From contig QANT01004728.1 of the NCBI GenBank assembly GCA_003254885.1, positions 1-64,000 on the forward strand: 64,000 bases of DNA, in the 5' to 3' direction. Under the pieces are notes generated by a model that saw nothing but the letters and a program-made list of their open reading frames with translations, ran no database searches and was not told the origin of the DNA. Position numbers and translations under genes: made by a program. Below, in pieces: positions 50,490 through 63,388 of the stretch. The DNA is from Purshia tridentata. Taxonomy: Eukaryota > Streptophyta > Magnoliopsida > Rosales > Rosaceae. Each line of letters starts with the position of its first letter. Within the stretch, counting starts at the first letter, position 1.

Positions 50490-50764
50490 TTGTTCTGCCC
50501 CAATTTGAAGGAATTAGTTAGCAATGGCTTACAATAGAAATAAGCCAAGCAAACTGAGAAAGACAATCCTCCACCCACCAAAAGCCAAAACTACTTCTTA
50601 AAGACAAACCCATTTCACCAAACACCCAATTAAACAAATTAGCATAACCCAAATTACCGAATCCATAAGTCACTTAATTACTACCTGCATGTTGTTCATT
50701 TCTCTCTTATATTTCCCTCGGTCTCTCTCCCTCTCCATCTCTCACCACCTCTCCACTCTCTCTG
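47967..50764. other. Intergenic, upstream of the TBL gene
   Basis: AT-rich sequence with TA tracts at about 48399-48420 and 48451-48472, and a long CT tract at 50431-50485. No ORF resembles a protein. The last 300 bases are pyrimidine-rich and probably hold the TBL leader. Confidence 0.55.
50431..50485. repeat. (CT)27 microsatellite
   Basis: An uninterrupted CT tract of about 55 bases, roughly 280 bp before the TBL start codon. CT tracts in plant promoters or leaders can act as GAGA-type elements; here that is a guess. Confidence 0.92.
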
Positions 50765-53524
50765 ATGCAGCCTTTTCGCAGAAAGACCGCCTTCTCCTCT
50801 GAAATAGTGGCAATGAAGGCTCGCAAGAACAGCAACCTCTCCATCTTCGTGGTGGTCTGCTCCATATTCCTCTTTGGGGTCTTCATGTACAACGAGGACG
50901 TCAAGTCCATTGCCGAGTTTCCATTTTCAAGTCCCAAAGCCCAAGAACTCCAAGAAGAACAAGAAGGGTCGAAACAGAGCAACCCTGTCCAAGAAACCAA
51001 ACAGAGCAACCCTGTTCCAGAAACCAAACAGAGCGACGTCCAAAACAGAGTTTCGCTGAGTTCCAGAGCCAAATTGGAAGAGACTCAGTTGGAGAATTCA
51101 GAGGAATTGACCCAAGAAGCAGTTGATTTGAAAACCATTGTGGAAAAAGATGAAGAGCAGAAGATTGAATTGTCGGATTCTGTAGTAGAAAAAGAACAAG
51201 AAGAAGAACATGAAGAAGAAGAAGAAGAAGAGATTGAATTGCCTCCAGAAGACTGTGATTTGTTTGATGGGTACTGGGTTTTTGACCCAGTGACCCACCC
51301 TTTGTACAAAGAAGAGGAATGTGAGTTTCTCACAGAGCAAGTGACTTGCATGAGGAATGGAAGAAAGGACTCTCTGTACCAACATTGGAGGTGGCAACCC
51401 AAAGATTGTAATATGCCAAAGTAAGCAATACCTTAAATCTTTTGATTTATTGCTAATTCTACTGTTTAATTCTGGGTTATATAAATTAATAATTAATGCC
51501 TTGATTGTGTTGTGTTATATAAGGTTCAGCGCAAGATTGTTGCTGGAGAAACTGAGGAACAAGAGGCTCATGTTTGTTGGGGACTCATTGAATAGAAACC
51601 AGTGGGAATCCATGATATGTTTTGCTCAGTCTATCATTCCTCCTGGTAGGAAGAGCTTGGTAAAGAATGGTTCTCTCTCAGTTTTCAGAGTTGAGGTACA
51701 TGGTTATTTTCTTCTTTACCTTTCTTATTTTTCTTAATTTTTCACTTAACAGAAAATTATTTATGCATGGCCCACCTAACTTTGTATCAATTAGATAGAC
51801 ATGTCAGCAATTCATCACCCCAATTAATTATATATGGTGTGGACTGTGGAGCTATATTTTCATTTCCCACATGTTAGATGAGGTTGAGGTGCACATAATT
51901 ATTTGGGAATTGGGTATATAAGTTATATGATGTTATTTGTTATTTGTTATTTGTTAATTGTGTGTGGTTTTAGGACTATAATGCTACAGTGGAGTTCTAC
52001 TGGGCTCCATTTCTGGTTGAGTCAAATTCAGATGATCCCAATATGCACAGCATACAAAATCGTATAATCATGCCCAAATCAATTAAGAAGCATGGTGAAA
52101 ATTGGAAGGGTGTGGACTACCTCATCTTTAACACATACATATGGTGGATGAACACATTCAACATGAAAATTCTGTAAGTAGCTAATTTTCTAAAAAAAGA
52201 AAATTAAGTACGCTTTTAAAATGCATGCTAATTAATTAGTAATATCATGAAATTGATTTGATTTATTTTTTTGATTAATCGACAGACGAGGATCGTTCGA
52301 TCAAGGGGCCACGGAGTTTGATGAGATCGACCGGCCGTTAGCTTATCGGAGAGTATTGAAGACATGGGCTAAATGGGTGGACAAAAATATCGACCCTAAC
52401 CGTACCACTGTCTTCTTCACCAGCATGTCTCCTCTTCACATCAAGTAAATTTCACACCTTACTATATTTATTTTGTTCTGCTTCAAAGTTTACAAACAGG
52501 TTTTGCTAAAATTTGCAATTTTTAATGAAAACGTAAAACAAAAGCATCGATAGAAGTTATGACTTCTGTTCTCTGCAGCTAAAATAGATTTACATAATCA
52601 AGTCATTGTCTCATTGGGAAAGAGATAATAACATACATGGGCATTGAAAAAATTGTAGTTAGAAGATTCTTGGTGGCTTTTTTGGGCCCTAATTTGTATT
52701 AGTTACTTAAGACTTAAAATGATAAAAAAAAGTTTGGAACTTTAATGCCAACGTTTGTTTATGTACCCAAATTGTAAGTATCTTCATCCAACTATTCTTT
52801 CAACCAAATAATGGTGAGACAAACCCTAGGGCCAGCAGATTCGGTGAGAAAGGGGATTCAGCTAGCTCAGCTGATAATACTTTACTACTTGTCCACAAGT
52901 TATGTGAAATTTAAACAAGAATATAATATTATAATATCTCATTAGGTGAACAAGCCTTATTTGTTGATTGATAGTGGGTCCATGAACCTCAAAGCTTGAT
53001 TTGACCCTAATCTTTGGTTGGTTAACCACTATATTTTCAGTTGACAATTATTATAATAATAAAATGGAAATGTAAAATCCAAAAATTAAATATTTATTTT
53101 TATAGTAGAATTTTACATCACTTTTCCAACATAAGATTATTGAAATAATTATTTACTATTGTGATGTAATAGGAGCTTGGATTGGGACAACCCAGATGGC
53201 ATAAAATGTGCGAAAGAGACCACCCCAGTGTTGAACATGAGCAGCCCATTGGAAGTGGGCACAGACCGCAGGCTTTTTGTGATTTCAAGCAACATAACAC
53301 GATCAATGAAAGTGCCTGTTCACTTCCTCAACATCACCACCCTCTCTGAGCTTCGCAAAGATGCGCATACCTCAGTCTTCACCATTCGGCAGGGCAAGTT
53401 ACTAACACCTGAACAACAAGCAGACCCGGCCACATATGCGGACTGTATCCATTGGTGCCTTCCCGGGTTGCCCGACACCTGGAACGAGTTCCTTTACACA
53501 CGTATCATATCCCGCTCTTCTTGA
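50765..53524 (+). CDS. TBL29: Xylan O-acetyltransferase, ESK1/TBL29 type
   Basis: Five exons (50765-51420, 51524-51695, 51974-52173, 52286-52444, 53173-53524) join in phase to 512 residues. [17 protein letters not shown] (about 25-41) is a signal anchor, making a type II Golgi protein. A long acidic stem follows, with two 9-residue repeats (KQSNPV.ET) and a glutamate run. The TBL domain starts [14 protein letters not shown]231 follows. The catalytic GDS is G238-D-S240 ([11 protein letters not shown]), and the D486-C-I-H489 of the DxxH motif completes the triad. Known role: 2-O- and 3-O-monoacetylation of xylan in secondary walls; loss gives dwarfed, collapsed-xylem, cold-tolerant plants in Arabidopsis. 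The second Met (50813) is an alternative start. TBL28/TBL30 are close relatives, so the symbol is likely, not certain. Confidence 0.92.
52960..53031. repeat. Dispersed repeat, copy B
   Basis: Second copy of the sequence at 45457-45532, in the last intron of the TBL gene. The cores tcaaagcttgatttgaccc and aacctcaa are shared, with small differences around them. Confidence 0.65.
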
Positions 53525-54847
53525 CACATAGAAATCCATACTTGTCTTGTTTTAAAAATTTTTGTTTTAATTTTGGGTTTACCTTTTACCTTTTTTGGGG
53601 TTCCATCATTACCTCAGTTCATGTAATTTCTCCTCAATTTCTTCTTTTTACTTTTTTTTATAGTTGAAATCTAGGGTTCTTTGTTCATCCAATTTGACTG
53701 AGGTGGTGCTAAGTAAGAACACCATATTTCTGCCAGATCTCCAATTTGCCTAAGGCCGAAACGGGGCTGTTCGATGCGACTATTTGAATTGTATAACTCA
53801 TGTGGAAAGGAAAATAAAGTAAATACCAAACTGTATGTCAAACATTATTATCCCTTTTTGAGTTATTGTTTTTCACATGTTAATTAACTTTTAGTCTAAA
53901 ATAAAAGCTTTTACTATTTTTTTTTTAAATTAGGAGTAGCTTTTTTTTTTTTTAATGGCCTCTAAATTAGGAGTAGCTTTAGGTAGATGAAAAAAATATA
54001 AATCCTTGAGAAGGCAATCGCAGTAAACTTTCAGTTGTGCTAAATTGAGGGATTTAATAATTCACTTCAATGAATTATTGATCCAAACAGTTGTTTCAAA
54101 TTTAATCTTTAAATGAAATTTTATTAAAAGCTTAAGAAGCAGTACATAAGCCCGGGATAATTATTTCTCACCAAAATGTATGGGTTTAGAAAAAACAAAA
54201 ATTCCCTAGGAATATTCTGGTACAGAATATTGGATTATTTTCATAATAAATTACCAATATGAACTTCCACTCAGGGAACATGCATCAAACGGCCTACAAT
54301 GGTGCTCATCTCATTAGATTAAAAATTGGGCTGGAACCCAAAGCACATGAGCTACAACATACAAGGTAGGAATTAGAATGTCAATCAAGAAAGATCATAC
54401 CCCGGTCACATGCAATGATGCTAAGGAAGCAACTAAACTTGGCTCAACAGGACGAAGCCACTGTTGGAGGCCCTTGCCAAATTGATTCAGACAGTAGGGT
54501 CAACTTTAACTAGCCGACCCTGCTTGCTTAAAATGTGAGTAATAAAACCCACCCAGAACCCGTCTAATATCTTTGCATATGTAGCTATCATAAAGCCACT
54601 GCCAGGACCTCTAATGACAGCGAATGACTCAGATCAAAGTACCAAGATAAATAAAACTTCCTTATCTTAACTGTGCCATTTTGATTTTACATATACATTA
54701 TTTAAATAATATACATGTACATTGGGCATACCTGCTAGCAGATGGGGTTGTTGCCTCACAGGCGATGTGTACTTTCACCCGAGCCCAAAGCACAGAACAG
54801 ATCGTGACTGGAGTCCAGACATGAAGTATCAGTGTACCATCCATGCC
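53525..54847. other. Intergenic between convergent TBL and APC1 genes
   Basis: Contains the 3' untranslated regions of both genes. Polyadenylation-like AATAAA motifs occur, for example near 53811 (aaaataaagt). No ORF of note; a T-rich run lies at 53917-53953. Confidence 0.5.
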
Positions 54848-56197
54848 TCATGTGGTGTCGTTTGATGAAAAGAGATTATCTATCTCGCCAATGGCATTGA
54901 TGTGAGTTCTAGGAAATAATAAATGCAACAAGGGGATCAAAGATGACGACTTGAGCTTGAGCTTGGGCTTGACTTTGTCCACAGCCGTCTTTATTAAAGA
55001 TGGCGCTGGTACGCCAAACCACTGAAGGTACCAAGAAAGAAGTATTGAACGCTTATCACCCTGGGATTCCCCATTGGGCCACCTCCCAGAATACATATAA
55101 TTACGAAAATCATCCTTCAAGTCCTGAGAACAATTTAGGAGTTCTTCCACCTGCTTCCTAAGACATGCTATAAAGTTGGATTGAACTATGCTACTTCTTG
55201 AAGAGGTCGATCTTCCACTCAATAAAGTCTCATTGTAGGCCAGCGCAAGCTGTGCAAGCAGAAGGGGTGGTTAAATAAAAGAAAAATAAAAGAACATGAT
55301 ATATCAAGTATTGCATATTCAACTCTGTTTTTCTTTCTTTCTTCGAAGAAAATATAAAAATTACATATCCAACTCATCCTAATTCAATCAATGATCACCT
55401 ATGTTTTCTCTATTATCATGAAACAGGACCTAATGTGCAAAGTCCAGACTCAAGACAATTACTCGTGGTCAAAGTTCCTAATTTCCTAATGATCCAGAGC
55501 AAAATAAAGTATAATTTCTTTGTTTCTGTGTATCTGGAAATGAGTATGTGACTTGGCTTTAAGTGGCTTAAAATCCCATCCCAATGAAATGGCTTTATAG
55601 TCAAGTTTCATGCAGGCAATGGTCACCAGTTTTCAAGTAATTAGTACAACTTGGGATCATTGTAACGTGCATAAATTGTAATGAAAGTTATCAGTAGAAC
55701 AAAATGAAATGTTTACAGAACACTACCTTAAAATTAGAGATAGAGAGTGAATCACATAAAACAACAGTATCACTTGTAACCTGATCTGCCATTGACCCCA
55801 TCGTCGTGTATAATGACAAATAGACCTGCATAATTCTCAAGAGATCACATTGAGTTTTTTATGAGCTTTCACCTTAAGAAATGATATATCTAATAAAAAA
55901 GCATAATCCAGTTGCACATTTAATAAAATGAAAAGTGTAATCCAATTTCATTTGGAAGTGTCGTATCTAAATCCTAGTGTACACCTCTATTCATGTACAA
56001 ACAAATGACAGCACTCTAGGCATCCAACATACTGGAACCCCCAACTCAGTAAATTCAAGGTTGGTTTAAATTGAAAGCACTGAAAAATCAGCTCATCCCT
56101 GCATATTTTGTGGTTACCTGTAAAAGAGAAGGTCTGTCCTTGCTGACACACTCAAATAATACTTGCAAGCAAAATTCCTGGAAATCAACATCAGATC

Positions 56198-56233
<36 letters not shown>

Positions 56234-59200
56234 GACTGGTTAGTTCAGAGACTTAGGTATGGAAAAGAAGAAAACAAAATCAATTTGCATACAGTTTTTT
56301 TATTTTTTTGATAAAACAAAAACTCTTATTAAAAAGGGAAAATGAAATACAAAAATAAATGGACCATCTATGGTCAAACAAAAATACCAGAAACAAGACC
56401 CAGTATATGCGAAGGTATTTTACTTTGCATAAAAAAAATAACCAAGTATTACTAACATCCCTTTACTTATTTTATCATAAATATGTAACTAGAATCTGAG
56501 CATAACCCTACATGCAGCCACATATTTTAAACTGAACCAAGGCCCAAGAGCAAAATGTGACGATAGAGAAAGAACAAAAATCTGCATACTTGCCTGCTTT
56601 TCCAGGAAGGGTCACAGCAGAGTTGGGCGAAAGCAATTAGGCTAGGATCAGATGAGAAGGTACCAACCAACTGATCAACAGTTACAGAACCAGGTCCACT
56701 GTGGCCACTGGTGCAGGGATCACGTGCTTTTAAACTTGTCAAACCAAACACCTGGATCAAGAACAATTTGGTATCCACTGTACTGTATCATTCAAAATTA
56801 GATCATGAACACACAAATCAGTGGTAGAGAATTTTTAACCTTATGCATTGCTCGTGATAGCAGCGACTGGCACCCTATGGGATCGTCAATATAAGAACAA
56901 GCTCCAACCTTTCTCTTGATATACAAAACACCAGAATTAAATGGGCTATTCTTGTCCCCAGAGGTCCACCAAGGTTTATCTGTTCAAGAAAATGTGAAAC
57001 AAAGCTAAACATGACCACGCTATGATATAACAAAAATAAAACTGCATTTAACTCCCAAAGAGCAAATCAAATTATCTGAAGCATATAAATTAGCAAAAAC
57101 ATGCAGCAACAAACATATACCTTCAGGGACAAGATATATCACTTGAGGCCAATACCGAGGGCCACAAATGCGTATTGTCTTTAACTGCAAACAGCAGCAT
57201 ATCAAGTAATCCGTCAACCCAAAAACTGCAGCATTTCTATTTAACATATATAAGAGAGCAGACAGATTCATTCCAAAGTGAACTAACCATTAAATTTACA
57301 TATAAATATACTGTATTTGGCGGTCCCTCATAAATACTCCAGTACAAAACTTCGTTATGCTAAAAACTGCAAATTTTATTTAACAATTTCTACAAACAAA
57401 TTTCTTAAGAACTCCAACAAGGTGGAAAATTTTCACGAAGAGCCAGCAGCAGATTTTCCCTAGTGAACGTCTCATGTTCATTTCAATTATATGGGGAGAG
57501 AGAAGAACCATGAAGAATTTTCAATTTCCTAGAGAGTTTTTATATGAACTTTTGAAACTTACAATGGCACGTTCTGGCAGAAGGCAAGGTGTAACCTCGC
57601 AAAAACTTGTTTCTGCATAATGTTCAGTTTCCCTAATGGTAACTTCAAGTGGGGCATATACGGGTAGACCAGTGTCAACATCAACTGTCTGGATCCAGCG
57701 AGCTTCCGCTGCAAGTACGTACAAATGCCGAAATGCCTGAAAATTCACTTCCATCAGAAAAACATGATACTAAAAGAACAGACAATCAGATATCATGGGA
57801 TGAAGAAGCAAGCCCTTTCTATTGGCATGACACAGTTGGAGACTGTAGGCTCTGAAGCAAGGTATTTGACCCAAAAAATCATAAGTTTCTTGGTCTAGCC
57901 ATTTCTATTTAAAATCCACATAAGGACAGTTCCTTACATTTGCAGGAGCTGTCCAAATGTACAAGTATAATTGATATTGGACCAAATGAAATAAAACCAA
58001 TCAAATGTACATTTTTAAAAAGAAAAATTAAATATTAGAGTTATCATGTATGTGATGCCTGAGCAAACCTTTCAACTTTACAGCATTTATTGTACCTGGA
58101 GGTGGCATCGATTATCATTTGGTCCGGTAGGCAAGCGTGGGTAGAGAGTAATCAGCAAAGCGGCAATTGAGCTGTTGCTCGTTGAAAATGTCCGCGTTCC
58201 TCCACCAAGGAACAAGAAACCAATCGCTAGGCTAACCTAGAGTCACAAATGCAACAAAATTTACATTGAAATAGAATACAGCCCATCAACATACTCGACT
58301 TTCAAATTAAAATGTATAAGTGTGTACCTAGTGTCATTCATTGGAAAAAAAAACACATGAATGTTGATTTCATCTCAAATACCTATCTCATGCATGTCAA
58401 GAGTGACAGAGGACAGAACTTCTACTGCATTTGAAATTATTTTAATATTGAGGATTCCTCATAAAAATGCTAAGCAAATTGCAGGTCACATGATAGAACT
58501 GACCACCTTTTCATATATTAACCTATGTTCTGCTGATAACAAAATTATTAAAATAAAAAAATCCTCAGCTGCTGTTGACCCAATGAACTTTGCAGCATTT
58601 GTAAGGGCATTCCAACTGTCTAATAAGTATTATTAAATTCATGGCTGAAACAGAAGGGGCAATGAGACCCCCTGTCTTTTTGCATTGTGTAATAATATTC
58701 CCTAAAGCACACAACCAAGTAAACTTGTCTAATCTAAACAACAGCTTATAATTTTTGCATCCGCACCTAACATCTAAAACAATTTATTGGCTATATAAGG
58801 ATTTGCATCTACTCACATGTTCAAGGGGAGCCATGAAAATCTTGTCAACAAGACCAACAATGGGTCTGGCGTCAAAGAATTTTAAAGCAAAAGAATGAAT
58901 ATTTAAAGAAGAGATATTAGATCAAACGATAAGCAGTCAAGGAACTTACTGCCATCTGAACACCATAATTAACATGTCCATCTGAAGAATTTCTGTTGCG
59001 CAGAAATCTCAAGAGCTTAAAGGTTTTTAAATGTCCAGAACCAGCCATAACCTGCACTCTCAGAGCATTAGCACCAGACATAACTGAATTTATAATAGAA
59101 AACAGTAGAAGACAGGAAAAATAAGATTGAAAAATCCATTTACCACAGATAGAGAAAGAACAATGAGATGAAGGCATATCTCCAACGTGCCCCGATCAAC

Positions 59201-62200
59201 ATAGTGAGACAATCCCTTTGGGAAGATTCCACTGGCAGCAGAAACTGGTTTGATCTAAAAATATAAAATAAATTATATAAAACTAATGCATGGATAATTA
59301 TAAGTTGAGCAACATCATGCCAAACGTCAGACCTCATTTAGAAAGTAAACAGCATTGTTGTACAGTAACTCCTGTGCATTTCCATTCTTTGTACCAGCAT
59401 ATCTCAACCCTGCCCATGATAATGATAATGAACTTCAAGATAAAAGAAACACAGTGCATTTGCCTAAACTCTACTAAATTTTTGCATGAATATCCAAATA
59501 CAAATAAACTACTAAAGAACATAAGGAACATTTTACTTTAATGTTACCAAATAAAACAGCAATTATATACCAAATAACTAAATATGTACCCAGGTATGAT
59601 ATCATTGAACAAATTGATCCAAAAATTTCAGGAGGCATATCCTTCTAGCTTGCTAAAAGAACATTCATTACATCTTATAAAATCAAATTAAAATTTACAT
59701 AAATAAGCCACCAAGTCAGATACAATCATATAAATAAATGTTATTCTCATAAGATCAATAAAAAATAGAGATCACTTCTTACCAAGAGAAATGCAGGCTC
59801 CAGCCACTATATTGACATATGCCTGCACAAATGATTCAGCATCCATTTCATCAATATCATTATCATCCCCAAGGCATTTGACACCATTTTTGACAATATC
59901 AGGAATCTGAGACTGTATCCAATCTTGGGAAGGATGAATCCTACAACAAAATGTTGTCAAATTATGTCTATAGAGTAGCTATATAGATCTGGATTGAAAG
60001 ACCCGCAGTACCTGCTCCACATTATCAAATTTCGAGCAATGACACGAAGCATTATGAAATCAGGCCTCACATATTGCAACTCAAATTGTGTACGAGGAAT
60101 AGAGAGCTTAGACACAATTGCCTGTGATTCAGTCTATTACAAAAACAGAGCTACGTGAGAAAATCTTCATGCAGACAGGTAAGCTAGTGGAAGCATTAAA
60201 GCAGTATCAACTTCACTGGAAGTTACCCTCAAAAACATTAAAGCAAGAGCAATTGTGGCTCCAGGTGCAGTGACATCAACATTGACTGCAGTTCCATCCA
60301 TCATCTAGAAGAAATATTAACATGGAAAAAAATGTACATATCAGCTGCTGAAGAAAACGAAAAACAAATAGCCCTTGGTTTAAAGATGCATTATCAAGTA
60401 ATGGTAAAATTACAGCAAAGCTAGTGTGAAAACTCAACCTGCGCAGCAGCACGATTGTGTTCATCTGCTGATAGTGTTGATGAAATGGATCTATCCTGAT
60501 GCAGGTCAACAGTTTAATTTCAAATTAGAATAACCACAATTGAATACAATGAATGATATGACGCAATTCTTATTCAAAACATTTAGGGCAGAGATAATGA
60601 AACTGCGGTATTGTTCAAACATTTTCAAATTATACACAATTAAAAAATACATAGAACAATGAAAGAGATATGGATTCACAGCATACATTACGAACTTCTT
60701 TTCCACCAACGTAATGGAACAATTTATCAACCATTGTGTCCATGAAACCAAGAGCATCTTCTCCCCGACCTTCATTAAACATCCATTAGTTATGGCCACA
60801 TTTCAAAATAATTGATTTAGGCATCTAACATCCATACCCAACGCAACAAGCCCCAATGAAAATCCTGCAGAAACAGCATAACCCTCCCTTTCTAGTACAT
60901 TATCACCTGCGCTTCTACGTCCTAACTCAGCCTGTAAACATGAATTATGTAACATACAAAGTCAGCTGCAAGGCACCTTACAATCAATGTAAGATTGTAG
61001 GAAACATCAATCACCCACTAAAAAGAATAAATAAATAAATAAAACATAATATCTCATGAAAAGGGTGAATGCATCTTGTACACAAGCCATCCATTCACTA
61101 GATTAATAAATTATAAAACGAAGCACATATACTTTAACTGACATATATAAGAAACATTTTGCTATTACAATTTCAATAATGCCTGGTGATTAAAAGTAAG
61201 CAAAGATCAGGCACAGGTACGAAGAAAAGGATAAGAAAATTTGAAATATGTCCGCCACACTTCAGCAAAAAGATTCTAGCTACAATCAAGAAATCAGTTT
61301 GCTTGCTTTTCTTTAACAAAAAAATATAAGCATCAACTCAACTCCACATATTGACAATCAACAGTGTTTTTTCAAATATCTGTAGAACATTATGAATATT
61401 AAAGGGCAAAAAAGTACAAACTAGGGAAGCAACAAAAAAAAAAAAAAACAGAACAAACCAAAAGAATCTGCATTGTTTGCGGGTGTGCTGATCCTTCGTA
61501 AAGAAGCCCAACTGACATTAGAGCTGCTGACTGTAACAAAAACAATAATGACCTCAAGGTTAGAATAAAAATGTAGAGGATGACCAAAATATCTAGCATG
61601 CTAGTAAATAAAGAATCAAGAGCTTTATCATGTAAAACGAGCTAAGAAGGTGAAGAAAGTAAAATTCACAAATGTAGTAGCATTATGCACTAACACAAGT
61701 ATGCCCCCTAGTAGAAGGTATGGTTTAACATATACTTATAATTGGTTCAAAAATACCCCTAGGATGCATAAGAGTCATAATTGAGAGTAATATAGTAACA
61801 ATAGCACAATGGATACCTGCAGAAGCGTCGGTAACTCCAACTCTGGAAATGAAAATGGATGGCGAGCAGGTATATGAACATAAAGAGACTGTCACAAAAT
61901 TGTAATAAGACGAGGTTAAATACTACAGGCAGCATAGGCATATGTATAAAACATGAAAAAAAAATGGAAATTCAATCGATTAGCTAAGGGAAGAATGAAT
62001 GATTAATCCATGCCTAAGCATTTCAATGAAAAAATTAACCACACAACTTAAGTTTGAATCCTGTTCAACTAGCTCCTTCAAATGTATCGCTTCCCTCCCA
62101 AATAAATATAACCAAATAAACATAATAAATTCACTCGGCGTCTCCAAATATGCACTCAATGATCGAGACATACTGAAAAGAATAATGAACTAGTCCATTC

Positions 62201-62541
62201 ACCGACTCAAGAAACTATAATGACATGCAACAAAAGGTTTATAAGATGAATTATATTGAGATTTTTCAGTCACGAAGAGAGGGTTATAACTTTGATGTTC
62301 AACTGAAAAAGGGCAAAGAAAAGAAGATCAAGCAAGCATATGAGCAATACCTTAGAAATTGCTGGATGCATAGTCCCTCTATAAGCAGCTGCCAGGCCAA
62401 GCATGAGTCCTACAGTTGTGATTTCATGTTCCTAAAAATTTAAGCATCAAGAAAGAAAAATCAGACACCAAGTCTAGAAATAAATACAAAAGGAAAAACA
62501 TAGACGATGAGATGGCAATGAATAAGGAACAGAAAGCTAGG

Positions 62542-62576
<35 letters not shown>

Positions 62577-63388
62577 ATGCTCACATCTCTGCCTTTCATG
62601 CAAAGCTATCCGGCATAAAAATTTATATAAATTCTCTAGACAATATCTAGTGAAGCCCCAAAAGTCAAACAATCCCAAGGAAGAACCAGCAGTATTATTC
62701 CTCTACTACTCTAAATCACAAGAGTTGAAAAGAAAATATGAGTAGATACAAATTTAAAATGCCCCAAATCCTTTAAGTTTTAATCAGGTAAAAGACCAAC
62801 TCAAGGAACTGAGATTCAATGAAGATAATAATGTCATGGAATACAACCTGTGCATAATACTGATATATGTCAGTAATAGCTAAAACACGCAGATAACCAT
62901 GTAATCCCAGCGCAAGGAGAAGTCCAGCGTGAATAGCATTTGGCTCTTCTGGTTTATTATATGCGATCCACGTTCTTGACATTTTTCCCTGAAAATATAA
63001 AGCCAAGAGATATGTGACACAAAACTCAAGAAGTACTATATAAACATCAAAACTACACATATAACATAAGTGATTTGTGGGGGGGGGGAAGGAATGAACT
63101 GAAAATAGGATATATAATGTAAGCATAAACAGAAAACCATCTAGCTTTGTATAGTCCCAAGGTAAGAACACACATACATAAATCCAATTACCAAAAAAGT
63201 AATTCAATAATGGAATAAACTTTCATACTATACAACTCAGGATAATACGAATGCTATATGATTTAATGAAAACATAAGGAGGAAAAAACCTGAAGAGGAG
63301 CCAGCCTTAGTCCAGCAGCAACAGCATTGTGGAATTCGGGCCAAGATTTTATTTCTTGTATATTCCTTACATTGGGGTCCAGATTGAC
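54848..63388 (-). CDS. APC1: APC1, anaphase-promoting complex subunit 1 (C-terminal part)
   Basis: Twenty-two exons join without a phase error to 863 residues and the stop at 54848; the N-terminal half must lie beyond 64000 (the Arabidopsis protein has about 1,680 residues). Exon starts (minus): 63388, 62988, 62431, 61888, 61530, 60931, 60769, 60495, 60304, 60121, 59940, 59409, 59254, 59051, 58236, 57736, 57184, 56979, 56751, 56196, 55825, 55249. Recognisable blocks are LDPNVRNIQEIKSWPEFHNA, ALMSVGLLYEGSAHPQTMQI, GREGYAVSAGFSLGLVALG-like proteasome/cyclosome repeats, AFRHLYVLAAEARWIQTVD and ICGPRYWPQVIYLVPE. Known role: scaffold of the APC/C ubiquitin ligase that degrades cyclins and securin; essential for gametophyte development. 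The exon ending at 56594 uses a GC donor. Confidence 0.93.
56201..56230. repeat. (TA)n microsatellite in an APC1 intron
   Basis: About 15 TA units, directly upstream (on the minus strand) of the acceptor at 56197-56198. Confidence 0.9.
62546..62575. repeat. (CT)n microsatellite in an APC1 intron
   Basis: About 15 CT units in the intron between the exons starting at 62988 and 62431. Confidence 0.9.

Noticed and set aside
51330-51737. Open frame running from TBL exon 1 into intron and exon 2
   Set aside because: It is a chance read-through in another frame; the phase-checked exons explain the region.
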